DNA of 64,000 nucleotides. It comes from Ascarosepion bandense. Taxonomy: Eukaryota > Mollusca > Cephalopoda > Sepiida > Sepiidae. Below are positions 32,470 through 44,791 of the stretch, in pieces. Position numbers and translations under genes: made by a program. Numbering within the stretch: position 1 is the stretch's first letter; the number at the start of each line of letters is the position of its first letter. The stretch lies in contig JBBBDQ010000421.1 in the NCBI GenBank assembly GCA_037127315.1, forward strand, positions 2,683,001 to 2,747,000, written 5' to 3'. The notes beneath the pieces are model-generated. The model ran no database searches, was not told where the DNA came from, and saw only the letters and a program-made list of their open reading frames with translations.

Positions 32470-34640
32470 ATAAGTAGGAAATAGACAATCCTGGCTGTAT
32501 GCATTCTTTTTCTTTATTATCTGGGAACCTTCATGGCGTCTTGTGAAAGTAAAGTGGTTGCTTTTTGCCTTCATCATGGTTTTGACCACAATGTTTTCCA
32601 CTTCCAAATTTGCTACAAACCCAAGGATCGAAAATCAGCCTACCCTACTATTTATCGCATAGGGAAAAATGAATTCATGCCTTTCTTAAAGGCATTAGTA
32701 CGAAAGTTAACGAAACAGACTTGAATGAAATAACGGTCTCGAGTCACCGATTTATTTTTTGCCGATAATAATTACGAGATTAAGAGTCGATGTTGTCTTA
32801 TATTAAAATGCTCTAGAAGCCATCCTAAACTCTTCTGAGATTCAGAATAATGTCCTTGTATGGGAAGTAGATCTTTTACCGTAATTTAATAATTAAGAGG
32901 GGAGCAAAACAAATGTCCATCGATCCTGTAACTTCTTCACCTCTTCACCCAGAAAGAATCTTTCTCAGAATTCTGGCTGTTCCAAGCAACTGAAGTATCT
33001 GAAGAATCTCAGTTTGAAACTCAGCCCGATTTTTACTCAGCCGTTGGAAAATTTTCTGTCACAGGTCGAAGAGCACCTACAACCATCAGAAACAACTTCT
33101 ACATTTTTACGTCTCCACGAGAATACTATCGCAGATTTCTTGGTACCGTATATTCTTCCCACATCCTTTGGTGCTGATCTGTTGTTGATCCAGCATTATT
33201 TGTAAGGACGTTTTCTTGCTTCAGTTACATTACCACCTTGCACGGCGAAGTACTATATAGCAGCTTTATACACCCATTTTTCATGACTGCAGGTAGGTTT
33301 ATACTTGCACCACTTTTCTTCCTTCTTCAGCTTGTATTGACCCAATAGTATCCAGTGCGCAATGCATGTGATATTGTCGTGTTTGCTTTTAGACTCTTGT
33401 TTTGTCAACACGACGCATTCACTTACTATGTGACAGTTTATTCTGCTTTTCCACACTAAAGAATACACAGTTTTGTCAATATATTTGACATCATTCTTTC
33501 TGAAACCTTTCATCAGTGTAACACTTTAAATTTATTAATTTTATTATTATTACTATTATTATTATTATTGAAGTTTTTAAAATATAACACACAATGTGTG
33601 TGGTTATCGTTAGGAACTGAGTAACAGCAATTTCTTTCAAATCTACAGAATCTTCCTTATTACTGATTCAACCTATGGATGGGAATAGTTGTTCTCAACC
33701 CTTTCTCAACTCTTTAATTTCCCTATTCTTGATTCTAGAATTTGTGCGATTGCTTCAGTCGTTATAAGTACTATTATTAATTGATTTTCCGTTGAATTCC
33801 TGCTACATTTCTTCGTGGAAAACTACCTCGAGAGAGTGGGAACAGTTGTGTAATGAGAACTGCGCAAATAAATTCGCTTCAAACAAGTAAACAAATGAAA
33901 ACATAAAAAAGACGTGCTATCTAAGAAAATTAAAGCAGAAAATAGACTGAGACATGGACCAATCACCACACCAAATTAAAAACAACGTATCTGAAGAACG
34001 GGGGAAAATATATCCAAGACTTCAACGTGACTCTCTAAAGACCAAAAGAAAATGTAAAAGTAAGGGAAAAAATAAAAATTGAGAAAAAATGGTCATTTTA
34101 TTTGAATTGTAGACCACTGGTGTCAAACTTGACGATTTTTATAGAGATCAAATCGCAGGAAATTTCTTCACTCCCAAACTTTAATAATTTCGACACTTAT
34201 GCTGTCATCTGAAAGGCTTCAATTATTGCTTTCATTTTCAATTGTTATTTTCATTTTGAAAGTATCTTTTTCAGGCTGTCCTCAAAATATTGAAAATATT
34301 TACAATCAATGTTTTGGTTGATTTTACAAAATGCATCTTGACCAGAAATAATCATTTAAATACTCAAGATCATGAATATATATCTTAAGAACATTTTATT
34401 TTATAAAAGCTAATAAGTTCAGTTTGTTTTATAAAATAATTGTAAATTAACTACCATACGAAAGCCGAAATAAAATATGCTCGTACCACATTATTTCTGG
34501 TAATATAGGAAGAAGAAAAAATGAAATTACTAATCTCAAGTTCATTTTTCATATATCACCATAGATTAGGCAACCCAGGTTATAAATTTCAAAAAAGATA
34601 TGTTTACTTTTTAAAAAATTACGCCGTATATATTTGTTTT
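32470..34640. other. Unassigned sequence, two frames without domains
   Basis: Frames at 32533-32724 (63 residues, starting MASCESKVVAFCLHHGFDHN) and 33014-33205 (63 residues) have non-simple composition but no domain or repeat that I recognise. They could be parts of a retroposed or old coding sequence; there is no support beyond open length. A TTA tract lies at 33540-33570. Confidence 0.35.
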
Positions 34641-34925
34641 GGCTTCTGTGGGGCGGAAAATACGTCAACATGTATTCAGTGCACGGAGAGGATTTCATGA
34701 AAATCCACATGTAGTCAACACATTTCTTTTGTCGGACTTGCTGCCTTCAGACGAAGATGAACCCAGACAGGTCTGTACCGGGGGGCAGAGTCTCGTCTCG
34801 GATAAATAGATGAGAGCCCAGCCCACGTGCGTAAGCGATCGTAATGTTCGGCAAAAGTGGAGAGGCTCGGGTAAATACCGAGTTCTCATCTCACATGATT
34901 TGTACTACCAATTCTTGCGTGGAAA
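34640..34925 (+). repeat. Dispersed repeat, also at 17.7 and 37.6 kb
   Basis: The left end TATTCAGTGCACGGAGAGGA (34673-34692) and right end CAATTCTTGCGTGGAA (about 34910-34925) both recur at 37650-37750, where the middle is missing. The middle (GTGGAGAGGCTCGGGTAAAT) recurs on the minus strand at 17735-18012. Type unknown. Confidence 0.65.
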
Positions 34926-35184
34926 AACTAAGGAATAATTTTTTATAATATTGAATATATATAACAAACTGAACACCATATTACCTTTTATAATTTTTTG
35001 TTTTTACATTCGTGATCTGAAGTGTTTAATCTATGGCATTATGTAAAAAAACATTTAACCTTGTGTCACAGTGGGGGAGAAGGGTAAATATCTTATATAA
35101 AAACATTTTAGTGGTTGTCTTTTCTTTTACAATTCCATTAAAATCTTTATATTCCACATTAATTTTAGGCCCCTCTGGGTGATG

Positions 35185-35498
35185 TTGAATGTGTGTTGTG
35201 GTGCAGTGGATATCGACTCGGAACAAGAGATCGGGGCGCCGAGTTCGAATTCTAGTTGATATTCCTTGCATTCACTTACGCGCAAATGCCCTTGGGAAAG
35301 GTATTAATCCGTCTCTTCCCTCCAGTTATGGGTTAAATAATAGAACAGATTGGGTTCTGTAGCCTTGGTCGGCAACCAGTCTACCTCAGAAAGCAATGGC
35401 AACCTACTGCGGAATAATCTTCTGCCCAGTCAGTCATGTCTCTTTCGAGATATGATCGCTCAAAGCGTGTATCACGTATGGCACTTAACTGACTGACT
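35185..35498 (+). mobile_element. tRNA-derived SINE with linker remnant
   Basis: A box TGGTGCAGTGG and B box GAGTTCGAATTC near 35198-35250; the body and the ACTGACTGACTG end are as in the copy at 29902. GGGTGATGT flanks both sides (35176-35184 and 35499-35507), a 9-bp target-site duplication. The element starts with TGAATGTGTGTTG before the A box. This resembles the linker GGATGTGTGTTG between the 5S part and the tRNA part of the composite SINE at 59309, so it appears to be 5'-truncated inside that linker. Confidence 0.9.
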
Positions 35499-35509
35499 GG
35501 GTGATGTAA

Positions 35510-37055
35510 CTGGGTTGAACATCTTATCATTTCCTTTTAATATTGCACCAGAGGTGAAGGGAATCTGTTTGCTGACGTGAACATGATCCTTTTTCTTAAC
35601 TTCAGTTTGGTAATTCGCTTAAATTTCATAGTACCGTAGTATTTAATGTGTGATTATAAATGACAGCTTCTGATAGCAGCATTTTATATCAATGGAGTGT
35701 GTACCAAAAACCTAGACATTCACAAAATTTTCAATGGATCACCTGCCAAATCATGCTTGTTTTCGTTCAATTTTTTTTCATCTCATTTTCTGCTTCTAAA
35801 ATGACTATTTTTCTGTCATTTGTCTATCCAAGTTTTAATAGAATTCATTCTATTATTATTATTATTATTATTATTATTGAGAAGACATAAATATATAAAG
35901 GCTATTGTTGATTTTAGAGCTGATAACCACTCTTATTCGTAATATTTGATTTTGCATGCTGGCAGTAATTACAACAATAATTATTTTTTACACAAAAATG
36001 TGAATCCAAAAATATTGCTTGATTTTCATGATTTTTATTTTTTATTGCTTTTAATACTTTGTTGTTGATATTTTATTTATATTTATGATATGTCTGTATT
36101 TTTTATTTATATATATGATATATCTTTATTTTTGTTACTTTTTTGTTAACATTTACCAATCTTTTGATGGATCCCGTTTCCCTCCTCGGTACAAACGCAT
36201 ATGTGGGTGTGATTGAATGATTGCAAAGCGAGAAAAGAATTATTTTTAATATAACTATATATGAATAGTTTTTATCAAGACCCTTAGTGAATAATAATAG
36301 CAGAACAAAATGGGTCAACAGAAAATGCAAAAGAGTATCGATGTAGAATAAAAAAAGAAAGATATGCGTTTGATGGTAAAAAGAGAGAGATAAAGAGAGC
36401 AAGAAAGAAATATAGAGTGAGTGGGAAATATTGCGTGTAAAATTAATGGAGATGTAGTCTATGTTGATAGCCTAATGTTTAGCACCTTGAAAGCAATTCG
36501 ACGATTTCAGTTCAAATTTCACTTGAGACAATTTAAATAGGGACTGCTGCCATATATGGCAGGAGCTGTTCAGTCGTCACTTTTCACTCGATAGGCCAAA
36601 AGAGTCTCGGCGTTCACACTGCACACCTTTCTCTCAGACGAGATGTTGGAAGCCTTTTGCTTCTCTATCGCAATATCCATAGAGAAGGTTCGAATTAATC
36701 GCACTCCTTGGTTCATCGAGTCCTCATCTTCACGGCTAAGAACCTCTAGGCCACGCATATTGTAGCGAACCACTATCATTCTCTTCATATTTCTCTGGTG
36801 AGACATAAGTTCCACACAAGCAGTTTCTTCACACAAGGAACTACCTTGTTAAACCGACCGAAGAAGTTGCTTCTCCGACCACTACAATCTTAAACCTGTT
36901 CAAGTCTAGAGTTAACTGTTATCTTCCACACATATCCATATAATCTGTGCCTCTTATAATCTGTAACGCTCTACCTCGAGGGGCCCTCGGACCTTGTACA
37001 GAGTGAACACCACTGTCAAAAAAGCTATGTTTAAAACATAAATCCAAATCTTGGG
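35510..37055. other. Unassigned sequence
   Basis: A TTA tract lies at 35850-35880. A minus frame at 36570-36836 (88 residues) is rich in M, R, E and S and is of more protein-like composition than most, but has no domain I know. A tRNA-like pair (TAGCCTAATG... and CAGTTCAAATTTC) at 36468-36525 may be a very old SINE head. Confidence 0.35.
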
Positions 37056-37059
37056 CAGT

Positions 37060-37145
37060 TTGATATGGTTTAATGGTTACGAAGCTTATCTTGCTAGATC
37101 AATTACGAATGAGTAGTGAGTTCGATCCTCACTGGTGCGCCATAC
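37060..37145 (+). mobile_element. tRNA-like SINE head
   Basis: TGGTTTAATGGTTACGAAGC is A-box-like and GAGTTCGATCCTCAC is a perfect B box, spaced about 55 bp. There is an acceptor-like GGTGCGCCA after it. A genuine tRNA was not supported because the 5' and 3' ends do not form an acceptor stem that I could pair. The unusually structured following 160 bp may be the SINE body. Confidence 0.5.
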
Positions 37146-38015
37146 TTTCGATCTTGTGCCATGTCCAAGCTACGCTTAGTACTTTGCCATAAATCGAATT
37201 CTTTCAATATACCAGGGCAATTACCACGTTGTGCTGCTAATAACATATCTACCCAAAACTGTCGCGTGTTACCCGAAGGAGAGATAGGCACTCGTAACTC
37301 GTAACGTCCCGAGAAGTGGTATGGTATTCTAATGCGCTGCTAGATCGTGGCCTAATTTGATCAGTCAATATCATGGTTAAGTTTGTGTGGAACAAGGCCA
37401 TTGAACTGAATCACCCATTAAAATAAGAAAATGAATTAGGATGGAATTAAAAACTAGGAAGAAGTCACAGTGAAAGAATGTTTAAAAAGAAAATTAAATG
37501 ATCCGAAATAAGAAAGAAATAAAAATAGAGAATCCAATATATAAACTGCTAACAATGAAATGAATGATATAATTATTAACCTTCTTTTTGGCTGAGATAA
37601 TTGAAGTTTTATCTCATACACCTGCCGTAGCTATTATTGATGTGCACGTGTATTCAGTGCACGGAGATGATTATATCACAATCCTCATATAATCTGCGTT
37701 GTGTATAGGTATTGATATAACTTTTAGGATCAATTCTTGCATGGAACCGGTAAGGAAAACAGCTTCAGCGATTCGTACTGGATCCATTGGGGCAATTATA
37801 CACAAGGTTTGGGCTTTAGGCATTTTTCACTGATCTTGAATGTTCTCTGAGTTTAAAAGTGATTTGCAGCCTCTTGGATAATTTGTCATCATTATTTCTA
37901 ACTCGATGTTTTCAAACCTCAGTTTTATTGATTTAATCTGTTTTTTTAATTTTCATTCTCTTATAAAAGTGCATCATTTGCCGATTTGGTTTCCTTTAAA
38001 ATTTTTCTAAAGGTT
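37146..38015. other. Unassigned, with a dispersed repeat piece
   Basis: 37645-37770 is an internally deleted copy of the repeat at 34640-34925 (TATTCAGTGCACGGAGATGA and CAATTCTTGCATGGAA). The rest is unassigned. Confidence 0.5.
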
Positions 38016-38019
38016 CTTG

Positions 38020-38295
38020 ATCGGCTCGGAATGGGAAATCGGACAGCATATTTCGAACACCAATAGAATTCGTTGCAATCACTTACGCACAAACACACTT
38101 GAAAATTAATCTACCTCTTCTCCCTCCAGTTGTGGGTTGAATAGCAGAACAGATTGGGTTTTGTAGCCTTGGTTGGCAACCGGTTTACTGCAGAAAGAAA
38201 TAGAAATCTACTGTGGAAAATCTTCTGCCTTGGATCGATAGATACATGATCGCCCAATCGTGTATCACGTATGCCAATTAACTGATTGAATACGC
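38020..38295 (+). mobile_element. tRNA-derived SINE, old and 5'-truncated
   Basis: Starts at TCGGCTCGGAATGGGAAATC, downstream of the A box. The B-box area is TTTCGAACACC. The body GTGGGTTGAATAGCAGAACA, AGCCTTGGTTGGCAACC and ATGATCGCCCAATCGTGTAT is clearly the same family as 29902, with more substitutions and small deletions. Confidence 0.85.
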
Positions 38296-38299
38296 TTTA

Positions 38300-38555
38300 T
38301 AGCTTATGCAAGACATAAGGAAGGAAGTAAAATCTAAGTACGCTTCGAAGATGTCCCTACAATTATAGAGCAAGAAGCTTTTAGATTGCTCTAAGTAACT
38401 TAATGCTATGGAAATTCTTGTAATGATATTGATATATTACAGATTCTTGTGTGTTTGTGAAAGGCTGGAAACGGGAACTTTTGCACATTGTGTTTTTGTT
38501 TTGTTTTGTTTTGTTTTTTTTTGTTTTTTCGTATTCTTGTTATTTCTGACATATC
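38300..38555. other. Unassigned, T-rich end
   Basis: TTTTG repeats at 38492-38530; no gene. Confidence 0.5.
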
Positions 38556-38559
<4 letters not shown>

Positions 38560-38601
<42 letters not shown>

Positions 38602-38602
38602 T
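38560..38602. repeat. (TTA)n microsatellite
   Basis: About 14 units; several overlapping low-complexity frames across it are artefacts. Confidence 0.95.
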
Positions 38603-38931
38603 CTTGTGTTGTTATTTTTGTTTGTCCTTCCAGTGGAATAACTGCATGGCCGTATTTCCTTCGTTGTGCTCTTATGCACAGCACGTGGAACTTGCATATG
38701 AAAATCACCTTCAAACAGGAATGATGTCCGAAGAGAAAAATAAATGAAAAGCGATTGTAAATTCATAGTTGGAAAATCACCATCACGGATATCATTTGTA
38801 ACTGGAAAGAAAATTCAGGGAAAACTGCGTCCTGCTGTCTAATTTATCACCAAATGTGAAACCGGTACCTTTGTGAGTGGGTATGTTACCAACGGGTAAC
38901 ATAGTCAGTGCTGGAGATGGAGCGTGGAAAA

Positions 38932-38933
<2 letters not shown>

Positions 38934-38970
<37 letters not shown>

Positions 38971-39002
38971 AGTGTGTGTGAGAAAGAGAGAGAGAGAGAG
39001 AG
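38934..39002. repeat. (GT)n and (GA)n microsatellites
   Basis: GT at 38934-38980 (slightly interrupted), then GA at 38983-39002. Confidence 0.95.
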
Positions 39003-41620
39003 ACGGTATTTTAAACTCAAGTCTGTCAGAAACCAACTTTCTTTCCTTGAAAATGGAAGTAAATGGCATCATTGTAAGTTTCTAGGGATATTTAAATCAA
39101 AGACTCTAAATTTTTAAAACTATTCTTACTCTGAAAATTTGTTTCTGACAAAATCTGATATTTGAGGCTGAGATGAGCAAAAAGAAAAACCTTACCTGAA
39201 ATGAAAAAGAAATTCAGAAACTAAAGTCAAACATCATTTGAATTTCTAAGACGTTGTTTCAATTCCAGATTCTGTGTTTCTATACATCTATTCATTGTGG
39301 TTTTTATCATAACGTTTCGATCTCTGTACAAAAGTCAAAAGATATATTGTGATAAAAGCGACAAAGTCGAGGAAAAGGAACTGAACGAATCAATGTGTAA
39401 ATGTGCAGGTGGATTCATGCCCGCCAATTCGGCACTTTTCACCCTTCGAACCGATATCACTAAAAACATAATATTATAAAGAAACTATCTTGCCGTGTGA
39501 TTTAGCTACAAAAAAAAAGTTTTCTCGTTTTTTATTTTTTTGAATTAACCAACACGAAGAAAATCAAAAAATTCTCTCTCTCTCTCTCTCATTTGTTTTT
39601 AGGTGTAATCAGTTTTTGTTTCTACGCGGTGTATTCCAACTGAACCAAAATATATTTACTACTTTTTTCACATTTGTTTTTCTTTTTTTATTAAGACAGA
39701 ATTTTAAACAAAAAAGTTTTCATTGCCTTAAGTATTACATGCAAAATCAAGCACCCGTTTCATTCGTCTTCGTTTATTCGTCTTATTTTAACTGAGAGTG
39801 AGTATTATAGAGCTTCGTTTCGAAAACAATTTAAAGATTCTATTTAAAAATAACCTGAATTTAAGTTGAAGCTTAAAAGATCTCAACACAACTATCTTGT
39901 CAAATAAAATAAGAAATTGTAAGCAATTACTTACTTCAAACAATTAAAGACAGGATTTTAAAAATAACCTTTCAAGTAAACATTTATTTTTAATCGTCAC
40001 TTATTTAAGAAAAAAAGATGAATTATCGCCGTTGAGTTTACAACTGTCTTGTTTATCAAATTTCAAAAAAGGTTTTAATTAAATATATATTTTCTATTTT
40101 CCTAAATGAATAACAGTTATAAAAGTATCAATAGCTGTAACAACCATTTACTACTACACTTTGGCCAGTTACTTGTGAGAGAATGGTTTGTGTAAATCAC
40201 TAATCACACACATTCTCCTCCGATAACCATTGTGACATACCATTGATTATTCAAGATATCAGATGATTGGACAAAATACCGAAAGATGTGGATATATGAC
40301 TGCCTTAAAATTAGCAAAAACTTGAAATTGAACCCTATTTGCCGAATATTATTTCCATTTTGCCATACAGAACCTCTTTTAGTTGAGGTACAATTTTATT
40401 TTTCAATTAAAATAGATTCGTGAATACATTTCAGGCATGAAGTTATAAATCTATTTAAATTATAGATTTATTGGATTCTGAATATTATGATATTACTCTC
40501 AGATCAAAAATAAGCCTGGAGCAAAATCCTTCTTCGGTTCGTGATCGGAAACTCAACATCGACTCTTCCTGATGGAAATGAAAACATGGAGAGTTGCACT
40601 CGGCTCTGAATTCCTTGTTCCCAAATGTGGATCGGTTATCTCTGCTAGCGGATAGATTATCAACGAGTAATATAATAATAACGAGTGAAGTGTTTACAGA
40701 AGGGTTTTTTAAAAACTTTTAACGCATATATTAAAGCCACTAATATGTCTATTTAATATTTGCTAGCGAACTTGAATAAGGAAAAGAGAAAAAAATGAAA
40801 TACCCTTCATGATAAACAGATGTTCAAAATATCTTACATTAGATATAAAAAGCTTAAAAATACACGACTGATTTCCTTGAGGTTGTTAAAGATAGGGATA
40901 TAAGAACTGGTTAAACATGTGTTGGTGTCATATAGTTGTCATGAGTTCAATTCCTGGATCAAGGAAGGAAACACTGCTTCAGAAAGAAGGAACACTAACT
41001 AACATAAAAAGAGAATGACACAATAATCAACAGATATCTCATATCAGCGAAAACTCTGGACACCTGATGAAAACTATAAGGTAGTTGGTTGTAATGATAT
41101 CTAGAAATTCAAGATGTGAATAAAAAAAATCGAAATAGTCAAATGGGCCAAATAAGAACAGAATTAAAATCCCCAAGGGTATCTTCATCAATTTGGAATG
41201 GGACAAGAGAAAGTTTTTCTGTATAAAAGCAACGAATCTTAACTAGATTTATCTACGTCATAAATTGCAAAAAGACAATGAAAGACTCAGGGTAACGCTA
41301 AAAAAAACATGGAATCCATACCCAGTGACAGAGGGAGAAGTAAAATAGTGTTTAAGACAATGATACGCAAGCGGCTGTGGCTCATTACATGCTGTTTTGT
41401 ATAAGTGATTTTCAGATAAGGCCATTGCATGTCTAACTTAGGTACTAAAATGTGTAATTCAATTTTTTTTTTTTACCAAATTTTGCCTACTTGTACTTAA
41501 ACGCACCAAATATCATTTAGGAGAGATGAACTGACAATATTATCAAACAGGTATATTACAGCACAGGGTGAATTTCAACTCTTACCAAATATAGAACGAC
41601 GAAATTACAAACAGAAAAGA
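39003..41620. other. Unassigned AT-rich sequence
   Basis: No gene. A CT tract lies at 39572-39590. A B-box-like GAGTTCAATTCCTGG at 40944-40958 with TGGTTAAACATG upstream could be an old SINE head (about 40910-40990). An A tract and unassigned sequence follow. Confidence 0.4.
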
Positions 41621-41624
41621 GAGA

Positions 41625-41659
41625 AAGTGGGAGAGGGAGAGAGAGAAAGAGAAAGAGAA

Positions 41660-41708
<49 letters not shown>

Positions 41709-41715
41709 GAAACAG
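41625..41715. repeat. (GA)n(CAGA)n microsatellite
   Basis: Purine-rich GA tract running into GACA/CAGA tetranucleotides. All six-frame reads are low complexity. Confidence 0.95.
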
Positions 41716-41965
41716 ACAGAAGACAAAAAAACAAATAACACAGAAAGAACTTAGAAGCAGAATGTGATTTGTACATAGTTGTAAAATACTACAATATTTA
41801 TCTTTTAAAAGTGAAACTATTCCGAAATGTCTAATATCGTAAGGCATTCATATTTGTTAAAAGAAATGATATTAGAGAGCATCAAAAGTATTTTCGTTTT
41901 TGTCCAGAATTTTACATCAAAGTTTATTTAATGTATACATCTAAAGGCAGTATATTGCATATCTA

Positions 41966-41967
<2 letters not shown>

Positions 41968-42000
<33 letters not shown>
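41968..42000. repeat. (TTA)n microsatellite
   Basis: Eleven units. Confidence 0.95.
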
Positions 42001-42001
<1 letters not shown>

Positions 42002-42004
42002 ATC

Positions 42005-42465
42005 AGCTTTGAAAACAGAAGCTCTAGAGAATTTTTCCGTGATTAAAAACGAAATTATTTCTGATACACCCTAATATAATCGATGCAAATTTTAAAACAT
42101 GAAACTGGATAACACCTTTTATTTTAGTTATTCCTCCTTCTTTTTTCTTTATTTTTTGTTTTAATCACATCTTATGTCTTGCTTTTATCAATGAATGTAA
42201 GTCTTCTAATAGCTGTACAACAAATTAAAAGAAAATGATTCGCTAACTTTACCTGTGGGCTTTTTGAGTTTAAGCAACTATTTACTTATGTAAGCAATTT
42301 ATTTCAGCATCTTTAAGTAATACCTTTCGTTTGTATTCGTTTTAACTGTATTGTTTTGAAATTATTTAAATGAATAATTGCATAAAACGACGTCTGTGAT
42401 CTGGACATCTACTAAAGAAGAGAATGGTAAGTTATTTTACCAGAAGAGATTTTTGTTTTGTTTTT
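42005..42465. other. Unassigned AT-rich sequence
   Basis: No recognisable feature. Confidence 0.5.
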
Positions 42466-43180
42466 TTATGGTCCGAAATTAATAAAACCAAACTTTTTCA
42501 TCAAAATGTTTATATTATTATTAAGAGGAAAGGTTAAATATTTTTAACTATTAAAAAAAGAATTAATCCCTTCAAACACATTCGAAATTTTGGATTAGCG
42601 GGTAGCAAAATCGTTACGAGAGTTTGCAGTGGAAAACGTAATATTACATATCAATTTTTTTTTCCGGTGGCAAACAAATTAATTTTGAAATTCTTGCAAA
42701 AATCAAATAATTTACGGATTTTAATGATACTTTCGGGACTTATTAGTAAATAAATGAGATTAATTCTGAAATTTTATTTTAAAAAAATTTTGGAAAAAAT
42801 ATCTTTTACATCTCCTACCCCCTCCTCGTAAATTCATAAAATTTCAAAAAATTAAATTCTGTAGGCACAAATGGCTTTATTAGTTAAACGAAGTACTCAT
42901 TGAAAAATGTAAATCATGTACTATTTTTAAAACCATTTGACCCCTTTTACTAAAAATCTGCTCCGAATAGTAAAATAAAAAATGCAATAAAACTATGGCA
43001 TTATTTAATTAGATAAGCTTTTAATTGCTTTTATAAATAACATAATTGTCAAATATTACAGTCTGAAGAAAAAAAAATCAGTTAATAATGAAATTTTAAA
43101 AGAACTGTTTTCAGTTTTTTTTCAATTATAATAGTTTATAAATTTTCAAAAATATTTTAAAAATATTTTCAATTTTTGTA
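42466..43180 (+). repeat. AT-rich dispersed repeat, forward copy
   Basis: Matches the reverse complement of 55633-56400. Shared words in order: TCAAAATGTTTATATTAT, ATTAAGAGGAAAG, GCAAAAATCAAATAATT, AGTAAAATAAAAAATGCAAT, AAAACT(A/C)TG, GAAATTTTAAAAGAA(C/T)TG. No coding potential. Nature unknown. Confidence 0.8.
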
Positions 43181-44060
43181 GACGTTAGTATCGCAGGTTA
43201 CATAGTGAAGACTATATTTATTAATCGATAATTGTAAAGTTTAATACAAATCATTTAGCCATCGTATTTTTAAAATAATTTTCTAATTTTTATGTATGTG
43301 TTTACATTTACATTTTTTTTTTGTATGGATTATTTCTAAGTGTAAATTAAAAGGTCATTTGTTTCATTATTACTCTTCTTTACCGGAAAAATGTATAACT
43401 GTGGCACTTGTGATCGACATACGCTTATCTTATCTCGATTTGTCAACACATTTTAAATACGGTGGATAGGTTAGAAATGTCAACGCTGTATTTAAAATAG
43501 TTTTATTCTAAATTTCTTGCTATAAATAAGTAATACGTGTGTTAATCAAATTAATTCAATATTAAATTTATAATTTTCCAAAAATAATGTGTCACAGATC
43601 TATATTTTATTTTTTAATAATTTTAAAACCGAAAATTAACTTTTGTTTATACATCTGGCAATTGCTCAAAAATGGCCGAAAGATTTTGAAAAGTAAAAGA
43701 AATTCTCAACATCTTAGATTGCAATCAATATAATTTCTGCTTGAAATACACCAGGGTATTTTGCTTACTAGAAACAGTAAATTTATATAATTTAGCTTTC
43801 AATTAAAACTAAAATAATTTTTTTAAGAAAAAAGTTATTATTTTTAAAATTTAGATATGGAAAATGAGTAGAGGTACATAAATATTAATAGAAGACCATT
43901 CTATACTCAAAATATGCAATTAACCAGTATCATTGTTTAACATTATAACGATTGAAAACCATTTTATGCTCCATGCCATCTTCATTAAAAATTTTCTCTC
44001 ACTGTATTTCAACTTTTATTTCACGTAAACAATTGTCCCAAAAATTCTGACTTCATTTGA
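43181..44060. other. Unassigned AT-rich sequence
   Basis: No recognisable feature between the repeat and the Helitron. Confidence 0.5.
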
Positions 44061-44791
44061 TCTAAACTTATTTATAAAGGGAACCTTGTGTATGTGTGTG
44101 TGAATGTGTGTGTATGTGTGTGTGTGTCCGTTACCTATAGACTTCGAAACGGCTGAACCGATTTTCTTGAAAATTTACACAGTTGTACTATAAGCGTCTG
44201 CAAGAGTTGTTAGCTAGGTTTTGTGTCGAGGTACCTCCGATAAATATCGGAAATCGATAATCGAAAAAATCGGGTTATAGAAGGAGTGGTCCGATTTTAA
44301 TCAAATTTGATAAACTCGTAGACAAAGACATAAGAAACAATATTCAGAAGTATCAAGGTTGTAGTTCGTACAATAGTGCAGCAAATCGATAATATATATA
44401 TTTAAAAGGCAAGATGTTTGTGTGTGTGTCTGTTACCTGCCTGTATGTCTCTATTTTTTCAGCAGTTTTATTTTAGTTTTTGCTTCGGGTTTGGCTCTAA
44501 GTAGATGTAATTGTAGTTCTTAGTCTCAGCCATGATACCATTTACTCAGAGGACAAAATTAGCCTTCAAAATTCAGTTTACGACGAAATAAATTTATTTG
44601 ATATCGATACCAGGAAATTAAAATTTGACTTACATCCATTCATTTTTTTTCAGTATACGGTTTCGCTTTAACTGGAAACAACTATTGCTTTTTAGTCTTT
44701 CGTGCCAACGTCCAAAGAGTCTGAGCTCCAGGACCATGGATTAGTTTTAAAGCATTCATTACAACCGAGCAACGCCGGGCTATACTGCTAG
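44061..44791 (+). mobile_element. Non-autonomous Helitron with canonical ends
   Basis: Begins TCTAAACTTATTTATAAA directly after an A (44060). It ends CCGAGCAACGCCGGGCTATA then CTGCTAG, directly before a T (44792). This is the Helitron signature: 5' TC, 3' CTAG preceded by a GC-rich hairpin, and insertion between A and T without target-site duplication. The 731-bp interior has no Rep/helicase ORF. The copy at 54680-55388 is a close relative over its whole length. Replication would be by rolling circle using an autonomous element elsewhere. Confidence 0.88.

Noticed and set aside
37060..37145. Functional tRNA gene
   Set aside because: A and B boxes are present but no acceptor stem or convincing anticodon arm could be paired.
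38406..38766. Several overlapping ORFs around 38.5 kb
   Set aside because: All cross the TTA microsatellite and a TTTTG tract, giving poly-N, poly-I or poly-L.
41556..41847. Three minus-strand ORFs rich in S, L and F
   Set aside because: They are frames of a GA/CAGA microsatellite.
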